64,000 nt of DNA from Bacillota bacterium (GCA_023435565.1 JAEYRN010000048.1:44550-108549); one strand, 5' to 3'; shown: positions 53,605-62,530, counted from the stretch's first letter. Notes: generated by a model not told the origin, from the letters alone. A program made the numbers and translations.

Positions 53605-54585
53605 ATGTTTAAACTCATAAAATATGCAATATTTCTAACCATTATTTATTATGCTTTACAATATCTTAATAACCTTAAGGTTATTCCCTCTTTAGCCTTT
53701 CCCGAAGACTTCCCTAAAGTATTTACCAAGATAGCAACAGTCCCTTCCGTTGAAATATCACAAAAAAAACAAACAATAGCCGACCTGATTGAAAAAATTC
53801 AAAAAAATGAACTGCGGGATATTCAAAGCATCTGGAGGGAATTGGGGATTAAATCGGAGCTTTTTAAAAATAGCCAACCGGTTCTGTCTGAATCTTTTAT
53901 CATAGACCGAACTTCCAAAGGCGATTCAGTTTATGTTTATAAAGTTACCGATAACGATTCCAACGATTGGCAATACTTGTTTTTTAATATTAAAAACCGT
54001 TCCTGGAATTTTTACGGCCATATTGATTTACCTAACCAAGCTTTATCGGAACCGATTGCCCGGAGGGTAATGATTGAGGATCGAAACTGGTTGGTCATCA
54101 CCTCCAAAATTGAATCCCCTACTCTATCCGGAATGTACCAGGACCAATGGTATGATTTAGAAACATCTCAAGTTAAGGAAGTTCTCCGGTACTATGTATA
54201 CCAAGACCAATCGGGACCGAATTTTATTAAGCGTTATTCCGCAACAGTCTTGGAAACAGGTATGATCGCAGGATCTTATTTTATTGATCTCGATACTCAA
54301 ATAGCTTATCTATTCAATTCTCAAACAGAACCGGAAACCGCTTTTTCTATTTCCCGGAAAGTCCGTTACCTTTGGGACCATACCAGTCAATTATTTAAAA
54401 ATCATAATCAACAACAAGATAATCTTTACAATTACGGCGCAGATCAAATTTTAATCCATAACTATTTGCTTATTGAAGAACTAGTTCTGAATGGAAGTCC
54501 ATCACAACGCAATCGGATTAAAGGATTTCTCAGGCTATGCAAAAATAGTCCTGAAAAAAAAGCAATTTTAAAAATCATATTTTAA
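53605..54585 (+). CDS. Membrane-anchored protein of unknown function
   Basis: 326 residues: one N-terminal hydrophobic helix (about 5-20) followed by an extracytoplasmic domain with many aromatic beta-strands (N-D-W-Q-Y-L-F-F-N-I, W-Y-D-L-E-T-S-Q-V-K-E-V-L-R-Y-Y) and a helical C-terminus. No recognised family. It converges with the LRR gene; the two stop ends overlap by 11 bp. Confidence 0.65.
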   Translation: MFKLIKYAIFLTIIYYALQYLNNLKVIPSLAFPEDFPKVFTKIATVPSVEISQKKQTIADLIEKIQKNELRDIQSIWRELGIKSELFKNSQPVLSESFIIDRTSKGDSVYVYKVTDNDSNDWQYLFFNIKNRSWNFYGHIDLPNQALSEPIARRVMIEDRNWLVITSKIESPTLSGMYQDQWYDLETSQVKEVLRYYVYQDQSGPNFIKRYSATVLETGMIAGSYFIDLDTQIAYLFNSQTEPETAFSISRKVRYLWDHTSQLFKNHNQQQDNLYNYGADQILIHNYLLIEELVLNGSPSQRNRIKGFLRLCKNSPEKKAILKIIF

Positions 54586-55636
54586 TCAGACAACCCCGCT
54601 GGGCCAACTGAACTAAAACATGTCTTGAGGCGACATTGTCATTGGGATGAATTGGATTATGGTCAAGTTCAACAATTCCCAAATTATTTAAATTCAACAA
54701 AACATTAATATTACGGACCCGGTTTGTCGACAACCGTAATTCGTTAAGATTAATATTGGTTGTTAAAGGACGGATATTTTCGATTAAATTATCGGAAAGG
54801 TCCAACTCCTTTAACTCTATTAATGAAACTAATGAATCAATCTCCCGAATTTGGTTTGATCCCAAGTATAGTACTTGTAGCTTTTTCATTCCTTTGAGGC
54901 CATCCGGGTTTTTAATCAAATTATTACTGAGCCAGAGTTTTTCTAGTCCCTTTAAACCAGCCAAACAATCAATATGAGCAATCTGGTTTCCGGAAATCGA
55001 TAGCACCCGCAGTTTTTTTAAACGTTCCAGCCCGCTAACTTCCCGGATCTTATTCCCGGTTAGGTGAAGCTCTTCCAATAGTCTTAAGGTGGCTAGAGGC
55101 CCAATATCCTCAATCTCATTATAGGATAGGACCAAATCTTTTAAGTTGGTTAATTCAGCTAATGGTTGAATATCGGCGATCTGGTTTCGGCCCAAGTATA
55201 AACGGTTTAAATTTTTAAGTTTTGCCAGGCCGGTTATTTCCCGGATCCGGTTATGTGATAAGTTTAAACTACGGAGACTAACTAGTTGAGCGAGAAGATC
55301 GAGAGAGCTAATTTCATTTCCCATTAGGTGGAGCTCTTTTAAAGAGACCAGTTGCTCAATCCCATCCAAACTTGATATTTTTTGACGGGATCCGTTTAAG
55401 GTTTTTAGGTCCTTAATATCCTTGTATTTTAAATCTCCACAAGGTTTATTTACCGCGATTCGGACCGCAGCATCCAGCCCGGGGTCGGGAAAAGAAATGA
55501 CCGCCTCCTTTTCCAATTCTTTAATGATAGTTAATCCCCGTTGAAATATAGCGGCGGAATATTGGGTTAGCGTATAATCCCCCATTAAAACAAGGGACTC
55601 GGATTTCTTTGATGCTTTGCGGGCCGTCTTCAACAC
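54575..55636 (-). CDS. Internalin-like leucine-rich repeat protein
   Basis: About 353 residues. A cap resembling F-P-D-P-G-L-D-A-A-V-R-I-A-V-N-K-P precedes about eleven 22-residue leucine-rich repeats (L-x-x-L-x-x-L-x-L-x-x-N-x-I-x-x-I). There is no signal peptide, so it may be cytoplasmic and mediate protein contacts. The GTG at 55636 (or TTG 55633) overlaps the stop codon of the upstream J-domain gene, so the two are translationally coupled; the frame is open further upstream without a good ribosome binding site. Confidence 0.8.
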   Translation of the reverse strand: MLKTARKASKKSESLVLMGDYTLTQYSAAIFQRGLTIIKELEKEAVISFPDPGLDAAVRIAVNKPCGDLKYKDIKDLKTLNGSRQKISSLDGIEQLVSLKELHLMGNEISSLDLLAQLVSLRSLNLSHNRIREITGLAKLKNLNRLYLGRNQIADIQPLAELTNLKDLVLSYNEIEDIGPLATLRLLEELHLTGNKIREVSGLERLKKLRVLSISGNQIAHIDCLAGLKGLEKLWLSNNLIKNPDGLKGMKKLQVLYLGSNQIREIDSLVSLIELKELDLSDNLIENIRPLTTNINLNELRLSTNRVRNINVLLNLNNLGIVELDHNPIHPNDNVASRHVLVQLAQRGCLIKI

Positions 55637-56424
55637 CTCGCCTTTGATTCTTTTTTTTGCTTTTTGGCTCGATTGAGGCGGATACAAGCTTCCGTGATCT
55701 GACGGTTTAAGTAACCCGCCATCTCCGTCAGGAGATCGATCCCTTTCTCCAACATTGTTTCAAATTTTATTTTTAATTGAAATAGGGAAGATTCCTTAAT
55801 GGCGGCCATTTCGGAGACAATTTGTTTGAGCCTCTCCTCAATACCGGCAATCTTTCGAATCACCCTGACCAGATCATTTCCGGTTCCAATGCCTTTAACC
55901 GATTCAGGGCTATGCTTTCCACGAGTGAAAAGTTTTTCCAGGAGTTGCTCGTCTCCGTTTTTATAGGCTTGATTGGCCTCGGTCATGATTTGTTGATACT
56001 CAGAACGTTCCGCTTCATCTCCGGCCAGGTCGGGGTGGAAGTTCTTGGCAATCTCCCGATACAACTTTTTCAACTTGTCCGAAGGTTTAAAAGTTTTCGA
56101 TTGGTCCTTAGCTTCATCAGCATTTTTAGCGGACTCTTCCGCCCTAGCCCGCGCCTGTTCAGCTTTTTGCCGGGCTTTACGATCAGCCGGCTTTTTTCTA
56201 GCCTGAATAGCCGCCAGTTCCGCTAAAATTTCGTCTAATTCAGCATATAACTTTCCTAAAGCTTGGAGGTATCTGTTCCGGAAAGCGTTCAATTCTCCCT
56301 GGAGAGTAACCAGTTCTAACTCTCGTTGCGCTAGTTCCGCCTCTAAAACAGCTAACTCAGCCTGTTTCTTTTGTAACTCCTTTTCCTCCGGGGTTAACTC
56401 CGGAACAATTTCCATCCGTTTCAT
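55630..56424 (-). CDS. Coiled-coil J-domain-like protein
   Basis: 264 residues. Residues about 10-110 are a long charged coiled coil rich in A, E and Q. Residues about 115-165 resemble a J domain, with H-P-D in K-N-F-H-P-D-L-A-G-D and the helix Y-Q-Q-I-M-T-E-A-N-Q-A-Y. A second helical segment fills the C-terminus. It may recruit DnaK, perhaps to the product of the coupled LRR gene; this is inference. Confidence 0.75.
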   Translation of the reverse strand: MKRMEIVPELTPEEKELQKKQAELAVLEAELAQRELELVTLQGELNAFRNRYLQALGKLYAELDEILAELAAIQARKKPADRKARQKAEQARARAEESAKNADEAKDQSKTFKPSDKLKKLYREIAKNFHPDLAGDEAERSEYQQIMTEANQAYKNGDEQLLEKLFTRGKHSPESVKGIGTGNDLVRVIRKIAGIEERLKQIVSEMAAIKESSLFQLKIKFETMLEKGIDLLTEMAGYLNRQITEACIRLNRAKKQKKESKARC

Positions 56425-56857
56425 AAATTCCCGCCTAATATAAAAATATCAACACTGCTCATGTAAATAACTAATGAGAAAATGTTATGCTCAAACTACT
56501 GGTAAAACGATACTAGTACAAGTATAAAGAAGAAACTATAATTTCAATGATGTAACTATTCGGCATTCCAAAAAAAGACCCTTTTGAATTAATCTAAATT
56601 CTTAATCATTTCTTTTGCTCAACTAATTTTGATTTCACTGCAAAAAGGTCAAAGTGAAGAATATTAAATCTTCGTGACCTTCGTGGTTAATGACTGATGG
56701 CGTTTCCGTTTGCCATAAAATGAATTTTTGCAGTAGAACCAATTTTTATTATCATAAATGATTTAAAACATGAAAAAATAGGTCATCTTAGTGGAATTAC
56801 TCGATAAGAAACAAATCGAACTTAAAATAGGTTAAACTGCTCTTTAAGTTGATAATA
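56425..56857. other. Non-coding stretch with a relic CGTGGTTAA-type repeat
   Basis: No gene found. Around 56676-56697 the sequence TTCGTGACCTTCGTGGTTAA resembles the dispersed CCGTGGCTAA-type words seen again near 61130. Otherwise AT-rich. Confidence 0.35.
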
Positions 56858-57003
56858 CAACTTTCCCACCTTAAAATTATACAGTTAAGTCAACGCTTTA
56901 GAAGTATCAATTTTTGAAAAATCGTTAAAGCTTTCGACATTTTTAAAAATTGATATTGATTGATATGACTTAACTGAAAAAGATTTTTGAAGTAGGAAAG
57001 TTG
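56858..57003. repeat. Palindromic dispersed element (copy 2, inverted)
   Basis: 146 bp. Its reverse complement aligns with 48545-48689 over the full length, with conserved terminal CAACTTTCC and GGGAAAGTTG, AGTTAAGTC, AAAGCTTT and CTGTATAATTTTAAGGTG blocks. It lies 136 bp upstream of the DegV gene. Confidence 0.85.
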
Positions 57004-57139
57004 AGTTAATAATAATATTTAAAAATTGAAAGGAAGAACTAATTTTGAGAGTAATTATAATAGTTAAAAATTTTGGTTTAAGAAATTTATTTAATCCTAT
57101 ATAATATAGACATAAAAACTAAAGGATTGGAGAAGTGTT

Positions 57140-57985
57140 ATGATTAAAATTGTAACCGATACCACCTCCTCTTTTAAAAATGAACAATACCAAAAGTACG
57201 GTATAATTCCAGTTCCCTTATACATTAGGGAAGGGGATGTCGCCAAGAAAGAAATGCTTGAAATCTCCTATGAAGAGTTTTATAGTCGGCAACGCGCCGG
57301 TTCAAAATTTACCACTTCCCAGCCGGACCCAAATTCCTTTTTGGAAACATTTCGTCCGATTATCGAATCCGGCGACGAGGTGATTTGTGTAACAATTTCC
57401 AGCGGCATCTCCGGCACTATCAACTCAGCCAATTTAGCAAAGCAAATGCTTAACACCGATAAAATATCCATTTTGGACTCATATCAAAGCGGGCTCAATC
57501 AAGGAGCCTTAGCTTTAAAAGCAGTTGAATTGGCTTCTCAGGGGAAAAGCCGGGAACAAATCATGACTTCTTTGGAAGAGATGCGCAAGAGGAACCGAGT
57601 TTACTTTGTCGTAGAATCTTTGCGTTATTTGTATGAAGGCGGTAGGCTTAACGGTATTCAGGCTTTGATCGGATCGATGATTCAGCTCAAACCGATTGTC
57701 TGGTTTGATCAACAAGGGACCATGGCTGTTTATGAAAAGGTACGCACTCTAAAGAATGCTAAAAACCGCGTGCTGGAGTTATTCAAAAAAGACGTCGCCA
57801 CTCTCGGTCTGGAACAGATTGGGCTTCACTATGGCGATAACCGGGAGGAAGCCGCAGAATACGCTAAGCTTTTAGAAGAAGTTACCGGAAGTCCGGTCCC
57901 CCTAGTCCCGCTATCACCGGTAATCGGCGCCCACACCGGCCCGGATATCTTGGGAGTTTGTTTTACCGCTCAACAATCCTTTTGA
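57140..57985 (+). CDS. DegV family fatty-acid-binding protein
   Basis: 281 residues. DegV domain 1 has I-V-T-D-T-T-S-S and the T-S-Q-P loop; S-S-G-I-S-G-T and G-A-H-T-G-P are the carboxylate-binding motifs. Members (FakB type) bind a fatty acid and present it to the kinase FakA; fakA is not adjacent. The ATG follows a GGAGAAG ribosome binding site. Confidence 0.92.
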   Translation: MIKIVTDTTSSFKNEQYQKYGIIPVPLYIREGDVAKKEMLEISYEEFYSRQRAGSKFTTSQPDPNSFLETFRPIIESGDEVICVTISSGISGTINSANLAKQMLNTDKISILDSYQSGLNQGALALKAVELASQGKSREQIMTSLEEMRKRNRVYFVVESLRYLYEGGRLNGIQALIGSMIQLKPIVWFDQQGTMAVYEKVRTLKNAKNRVLELFKKDVATLGLEQIGLHYGDNREEAAEYAKLLEEVTGSPVPLVPLSPVIGAHTGPDILGVCFTAQQSF

Positions 57986-58088
57986 GAATAAACAAAAAGG
58001 TACATTAATAAAATTTCTTTTTATGGTTATAATTGCCAATTAAATCCTTGCCGTCTGAGGGAATATTAAATCTTCGGAGGTGAGGATT

Positions 58089-58265
58089 TTGGCTAATAAA
58101 GAACAGATTCAATATGTAATTGACGAATGTACTAAAGCGGCAATGGATTTAAGGACTACGGCAAATAATATCGTTAATGCCTCTGCTAGATCAGCCGCCA
58201 GTTCCGGCGCATCCCATATTGAACTTGCGATTACCACTTGCTTAAATGCTAAGAACATAACTTAA
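58089..58265 (+). CDS. Small DUF1657-like protein (first paralogue)
   Basis: About 58 residues, fully helical, with two cysteines (D-E-C-T-K-A-A and T-T-C-L-N-A). The TTG at 58089 is set by a perfect GGAGGTGA at 58076-58083. It is paralogous to the next small gene (C-T-K-A-A-M-D-L-R-T-T-A versus C-K-D-S-A-D-K-L-R-N-L-A; both end H-x-x-x-A-I-x-x-C). It resembles the short DUF1657 group found in spore-formers; role unknown. Confidence 0.6.
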   Translation: MANKEQIQYVIDECTKAAMDLRTTANNIVNASARSAASSGASHIELAITTCLNAKNIT

Positions 58266-58280
58266 GAGGGAGGCAAAAAG

Positions 58281-58457
58281 ATGGATCCGAAAAACAGTCT
58301 TCAAAACTGTCTAAATACTTGTAAAGACAGTGCTGATAAATTAAGAAATTTGGCCCAGACCGAATCCAGCCAAACAGCAAAAAGTATGTTGATGGATGCG
58401 GCTCACCACCTAGATGTAGCAATTGCCGAATGCGACTATACGGAACGTAATTTATGA
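58281..58457 (+). CDS. Small DUF1657-like protein (second paralogue)
   Basis: 58 residues (M-D-P-K-N-S-L-Q-N-C-L-N-T-C), with start ATG 58281, ribosome binding site GGGAGG at 58268-58273 and stop TGA at 58455. It lies 15 bp after the first paralogue and before a strong terminator, so the pair form an operon. Cysteines at C10, C14 and near the end (A-E-C-D-Y) partly match those of the neighbour. Confidence 0.65.
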   Translation: MDPKNSLQNCLNTCKDSADKLRNLAQTESSQTAKSMLMDAAHHLDVAIAECDYTERNL

Positions 58458-58464
58458 AAGATAA

Positions 58465-58500
58465 TGGGGCCGTCCTAGAATTACTTCTAGGGCGGCCCCA
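58465..58500 (+). terminator. Strong terminator of the small-gene pair
   Basis: A 16-bp stem with a few mismatches, TGGGGCCGTCCTAGAA / TTCTAGGGCGGCCCCA, loop TTAC, immediately after the second small gene. Confidence 0.85.
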
Positions 58501-58590
58501 TTGATTTGAAAGTAATATATCAACTCATGATTTTATGATAAAATGTGTCTTATATAGCGGTGCTGTAATTAAACTAATGAGGAGTAGTAC

Positions 58591-59340
58591 GTGGTAAACC
58601 AAATTCAAGAACTAATAAATGAAAGTAAAATAAAATATTCATTCATATATAAAAATCTAGTATCCGGAGAGATATTTAGTTTTCGGCCAGACCAACTTGT
58701 TTCATCCGCGAGTACCATTAAATTGTTTATCATGGCTAAGGCCTTTCAGCAAGTCAAAGAAGGGAAACTGGATTTAAATAGAACTTTTATCATTACAGAA
58801 GAAGACCGAATCGAGAATACTTTAGAATGTGGCGCTAGGTTTAATCTCAAAGAACTAATAACCTTAATGATTACCAAAAGTGACAATATTGCAACCAATC
58901 TTTTGATTGATGCCGTCGGTATACAAAGTATCAATCTTTTTATCAAGGAACTGGGTATCCCAAACACAATTTTACAAAGAAAAATGCTTGACTTTGAAGC
59001 AAGAAAAGCGGGAAAAGACAATTTTACTACCGCATCGGACTTAGTAAGTTTTCTAGAATTGCTTTACTTGGGCAAAGTTATTAATGAAAAGTACAGTAAG
59101 ATTATGCTGGACATTATGAAGCAAAATAGACCATGGTGGAATCATAGTTTGCCTGAAGATATAACTGTAGCTCATAAAGATGGGAACCTTGAAGGTATTA
59201 AACATGATTCCGGTATTGGGTTTACATCCAAAGGGGAATATATTTTTACAGTATTAACTTGGGATTGCAAGGATGAAAAATATCAAAAAGAAGTATTCAC
59301 AGGCGTTTTAAAATATTTATACGATTGGTTTATGAATTAA
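58591..59340 (+). CDS. Class A beta-lactamase-like serine hydrolase
   Basis: 249 residues. S-x-x-K (S41-T-I-K44), S-D-N (S97-D98-N99) and a glutamate in the omega-loop position (E136 in L-D-F-E-A) are present; the third motif is K196-D-G instead of K-T-G. There is no signal peptide, so the protein is expected in the cytoplasm, unlike true beta-lactamases. Antibiotic hydrolysis is therefore uncertain. The GTG start follows GAGGAG. Confidence 0.8.
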   Translation: MVNQIQELINESKIKYSFIYKNLVSGEIFSFRPDQLVSSASTIKLFIMAKAFQQVKEGKLDLNRTFIITEEDRIENTLECGARFNLKELITLMITKSDNIATNLLIDAVGIQSINLFIKELGIPNTILQRKMLDFEARKAGKDNFTTASDLVSFLELLYLGKVINEKYSKIMLDIMKQNRPWWNHSLPEDITVAHKDGNLEGIKHDSGIGFTSKGEYIFTVLTWDCKDEKYQKEVFTGVLKYLYDWFMN

Positions 59341-59372
59341 TTTTACAATTGGTACTCTAAAGAAAATTAAAT

Positions 59373-59888
59373 TTAATCATACAACTCAAATCTTAACACT
59401 AGATTATATCTATTTCCTTCAATAACTAAGATTTCCAAGTCATTTGCAAAGAATTCTTTTAGTACTAAAGTAACATTATAAGCGCAAATTGGATCTGATA
59501 TTTTAATGATATCATCAATTAATTGCTCTAATAAATGATTGCGATGAAGCTTTGAAAATAATGAAAAATCATTTTTATCATCACGAAGAAAAGGTCCATA
59601 TATTGGATCATTACCTTGGGATTGAAATCGAAATAACCATTTATTTAATACGTTAAGCAACTCAGCTTTCCAGTCTTCATTTCTCTCAATTGATATTTTT
59701 GACGCTTCATGAGAAAAAAACTCATTAATTGATCTTTTTATATCAAAATCTTCATTACCGTTTTTCTGAAAAATAATATTATCACATGTTTCAAACTGAA
59801 ATTGGTTATTCGTCTTATTGTTAAACCATGCGAAAGCTTCAAAAAAGCCATCTAATTTTGCTATAAAATATTCAATATTATAATCCAT
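59373..59888 (-). CDS. Protein of unknown function
   Basis: 171 residues, acidic, soluble, with a helical N-terminal (Y-F-I-A-K-L-D-G-F-F-E-A-F-A-W-F) and C-terminal strand segments (I-L-V-I-E-G-N-R-Y-N-L-V-L-R-F-E). No known motif. It follows the transglutaminase-like gene by 14 bp on the same strand, probably in one operon. Confidence 0.55.
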   Translation of the reverse strand: MDYNIEYFIAKLDGFFEAFAWFNNKTNNQFQFETCDNIIFQKNGNEDFDIKRSINEFFSHEASKISIERNEDWKAELLNVLNKWLFRFQSQGNDPIYGPFLRDDKNDFSLFSKLHRNHLLEQLIDDIIKISDPICAYNVTLVLKEFFANDLEILVIEGNRYNLVLRFELYD

Positions 59889-59902
59889 ACTCTATCACCC
59901 TG

Positions 59903-60748
59903 CTATTTATTATCATCAAAACCGCTTGTACTCAAGTCTTGAGGTTCAACGATTGTACTGTATATCTGCCAAAGTTTAGCCATATGCTCATCTGGGTTTA
60001 ACATCATTTCTGCTATTGAATTTATATCATTCTGTTTCTCTTCAGGTAATCTTTCGTAAGATGTTCTTACAATATCCGGTTTCTTTCGATTATGAGCTTT
60101 GAGTCGCCATTCATACGACAACAACTCATTCTTAAAAATGCAATTTAAGTCACATAACAATGCATATTTAAACCCTTGTCTTCCAGAAAAGCCGCTATAA
60201 CTCGAAAACTCATGACCGTTCTCCATATGCCGCTTCCAAACTTCCGGTGCGAAAAGAAACTTCGATCGATCTACATTTTTGAGTTGTCTCTCCGGGTCCA
60301 TAATTATCCACTTTTTCTTTTCTTCGTTGTACACCTCTGTAACCCAATGCGGAACTATCAGACCGTCAACAATATACATACAATACCCTGTTCGAACTCT
60401 TACCGGTATCCCTAGATGCCTTACGAGAGATGCAAAAAGTAAGGCATGATGATCACAACTCAAGACGGCTCTATCATTCGGCTGTGTAGATAATGGAAGT
60501 CGTCTTTTTTCCAGGTGCTCTCTAAGTCTTTCATATTTCAGCATCGTATCTACTGTAGAATTATGACAATGGAATATCCCATTATTTTTCTGATCATACT
60601 TCACTTTTACGGCTCTGGCTTCCATAGGGTGTATTAGTATTGACTTAACCACAGAGTAGAGAAAATCAAAGTCTAATTTCAATTGATCAATAATCCACTT
60701 TTGATCAGTAATTTCGGTGAACCTATTTATTAATTTGTAGTACTCCAT
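59903..60748 (-). CDS. Transglutaminase-like cysteine protease-fold protein
   Basis: 281 residues from the ATG at 60748, set by GGGAG 8 nt upstream. The papain-like triad is clear: C98 in V-L-S-C-D-H-H-A, H134 in V-P-H-W-V-T-E, and D151 in W-I-I-M-D-P-E. No signal peptide. It may act as a protease or amidase on peptides. It lies in a probable two-gene operon with an unknown gene, within the accessory zone. Confidence 0.75.
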   Translation of the reverse strand: MEYYKLINRFTEITDQKWIIDQLKLDFDFLYSVVKSILIHPMEARAVKVKYDQKNNGIFHCHNSTVDTMLKYERLREHLEKRRLPLSTQPNDRAVLSCDHHALLFASLVRHLGIPVRVRTGYCMYIVDGLIVPHWVTEVYNEEKKKWIIMDPERQLKNVDRSKFLFAPEVWKRHMENGHEFSSYSGFSGRQGFKYALLCDLNCIFKNELLSYEWRLKAHNRKKPDIVRTSYERLPEEKQNDINSIAEMMLNPDEHMAKLWQIYSTIVEPQDLSTSGFDDNK

Positions 60749-60878
60749 ATCGATAACTCCCATCACAACTTTATCCCGCTGACGGCTTGATTAATATACG
60801 ACTCCCTCCACAATAGCAATAACATCTTACCATACAAATCATGGACTAACAATTTAGTAACCAAAGCGGATCATCCAC

Positions 60879-61081
60879 TTGCTCAACGGCACGCATTATG
60901 AACCCATCGGCAAGAAAGACGGTTCCATCGATATTAACGTCCGGGTCAACCCTGATGTGGACAAGCGCGTTAACTCCGAGTTTCGCGGCAAATGGATCAC
61001 TCCGCCAATATCGATAAGAGTCAGGATGAGATCATCGCCCTGTGGAACGAAAAGCATCCCGATGATTTAGTGGAAGTATAA
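60879..61081 (+). pseudogene. Frameshifted gene fragment
   Basis: Coding-like, GC-richer sequence in two frames: H-Y-E-P-I-G-K-K-D-G-S-I-D-I-N-V-R-V-N to about 60990, then a +1/-1 shift into D-H-S-A-N-I-D-K-S-Q-D-E-I-I-A-L-W-N and a stop at 61081. No intact start or full domain; the parent gene is not recognised. Confidence 0.5.
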
Positions 61082-61088
61082 CGCTGAA

Positions 61089-61140
61089 TGTCTCCGTGTT
61101 TTAGAATCTCTAAGGTAAAACATATTTAGCCACGGAGACA
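61089..61140. repeat. Inverted repeat with CCACGGAGACAC-type sequence
   Basis: TGTCTCCGTG (61089-61098) and CACGGAGACA (61131-61140) are exact inverses, followed by the degenerate periodic words CTGAGACACAGAG. Confidence 0.55.
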
Positions 61141-61224
61141 CTGAGACACAGAGGGATGATTAGTCAAACCACTGTCAATAATTAAGCGGTTCAATTTTTA
61201 AAATTGAGCCGCTTAATTTCGTAA

Positions 61225-61334
61225 TATCGCTAGCTAAATTTTAATGTATCGCTAGCTTGATTTCAAAGTTTCGCTGGCTTAATTTCAATGTATCGCTAGC
61301 TTAATTTTAAATGTCGCTGGCTTAATTTTTATAT
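61225..61334. repeat. Five tandem copies of a 22-bp repeat
   Basis: Units of the type TATCGCTAGCTTAATTTTAATG, with GCTAGC/GCTGGC variation, repeat about five times. Directly upstream (61182-61216) is a near-perfect 17-bp-arm palindrome TTAAGCGGTTCAATTTT. There are no spacers, so it is not a CRISPR. Confidence 0.75.
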
Positions 61335-61382
61335 TTAGCCAAGGAATTTTTATTTGGTTAAAATTGAACTCACCCGCTTGTG

Positions 61383-61413
61383 TCTCCCTCTCTTTTTTGA
61401 AAAAGAGGGAGAG
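61383..61413. repeat. CTCCCTCTC hairpin
   Basis: TCTCCCTCTCTTTTT pairs with AAAAAGAGGGAGAGA (one base offset). A different sequence from, but similar in type to, the CCCCTCTCC stems of the 272-bp element. The stretch 61414-61583 has no convincing gene. Confidence 0.5.
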
Positions 61414-61583
61414 AACCTCTTGTCAGGTAAGTTTTTGGATGGTGAAGGATTGTGGTTGTTTGGGTTTTTGTGGCGGGGCCATACTTTAGTATCTGATTTC
61501 TAAGAAGTCGATAGCCGTTAGTCGTTTTCAGACATCCATGTCCTACACGACTTCGCCTCATCGCTATCGGTTGAGCCGGAGTT

Positions 61584-62147
61584 TCATCGGTTGGCATTAG
61601 TGGGTATCGTGGCACACTCAAGGATGGCAAAGTGTTTTAAATAAGTTTCTTCTGGAGTTTCTTCAGAGTTATCGATATAATTATCAATACCAATATAATC
61701 TTGAAGCTTAGTAAACCTCTCGTAAAGTTCTTTCACACAATTTTCACCAGCTGTCCAACATTCACGCATTTGATCTCTTTTAATTATTATTTCTCTTCTT
61801 GAAAATAAAACTTTAATTACAAGATTTTTTGAGAAGGTTTTTCTATATTCTTCAATTCTTTTTTGGCCTAAGATTATATAGTCAATCACAACATTTTTGC
61901 CAAGTTCAAAATGCTTTTTAGTTCTTTGAAAAATCTCAATATATACCTTTTCCAATGCTTCAGGATAATAGTTTATTTTCTCAATTTCTGGAAAAAGTTC
62001 ATTTTTGATATCATCTCCGCTAATATGAACAAACTTACCACTTTGAGTTATTAAATTTGTAATTGTTGTTTTTCCGGAACCACAAGGACCAGTTACAATA
62101 AGAATTATTGGTTTTATTTCATTAATATCTTGAAGCTTTTTAGACAT
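61584..62147 (-). CDS. P-loop kinase-like ATPase (AAA_33/zeta-like)
   Basis: 187 residues. Walker A G-P-C-G-S-G-K-T-T at 20-28, then H-I-S-G-D-D-I, N-V-V-I-D-Y-I and an arginine-rich R-R-E-I-I-I-K-R-D lid. Typical of small P-loop phosphotransferases (zeta-toxin/chloramphenicol phosphotransferase-like); the substrate is unknown. The last 10 residues (C-A-T-I-P-T-N-A-N-R) are read from repeat-like DNA, so the natural C-terminus may have been replaced. Confidence 0.7.
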   Translation of the reverse strand: MSKKLQDINEIKPIILIVTGPCGSGKTTITNLITQSGKFVHISGDDIKNELFPEIEKINYYPEALEKVYIEIFQRTKKHFELGKNVVIDYIILGQKRIEEYRKTFSKNLVIKVLFSRREIIIKRDQMRECWTAGENCVKELYERFTKLQDYIGIDNYIDNSEETPEETYLKHFAILECATIPTNANR

Positions 62148-62287
62148 TCCCTAATCCTCTTTTCTTGCGCAAACAAAAAGGCTTATAATTGAAGTTTTTA
62201 CATCCAAGTAGGCTGGTTTTAGACACCTAGTTTCACAATCAACGGGGCGGCACGATGCCGCCATCGGCCTAAACTTAGGAAATGGCA

Positions 62288-62468
62288 CACTAACGTCTCC
62301 GCATGTTTCCGACGCCGCCGAGCCCTAGTGACACTTCGACTTGGGCTCGGCAGTGTGGGCGCGTCCGATCATAAATTATCTCCTTGAATCAACATCAGAA
62401 ACCACTTTACTTCTTCGAATCAACTTCTCTGAATAACGCGCCCCGTTAGCGGAAACACGCTGTTATCA
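62288..62468. other. Large folded palindrome, attC-like
   Basis: The arms GCATGTTTCCG (62301-62311) and CGGAAACACGC pair with one mismatch; within them GGCGCGTCC-side CGCGCC motifs and a GCCGAGCCC / GGGCTCGGC stem can pair further. The ends are CACTAAC and GTTATCA, giving AAC/GTT ends as in integron attC sites. The consensus of the core sites is imperfect. The flanking gap is 62148-62530. Confidence 0.35.
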
Positions 62469-62530
62469 TATCGTGCGTTGGCCCTAAGTTGAAGGCAGAC
62501 CAGGTTGGCTGCAACTAACAATGTTTCGTT

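Noticed and set aside
61225..61334. Short regularly repeated units that might be a CRISPR array
   Set aside because: Units are contiguous 22-mers with no unique spacers, and no cas gene is near.
61370..61630. An 86-codon minus-strand frame in the repeat-rich region
   Set aside because: It reads through a hairpin and repeat-like DNA, has no ribosome binding site, overlaps the kinase-like gene end and shows no domain.
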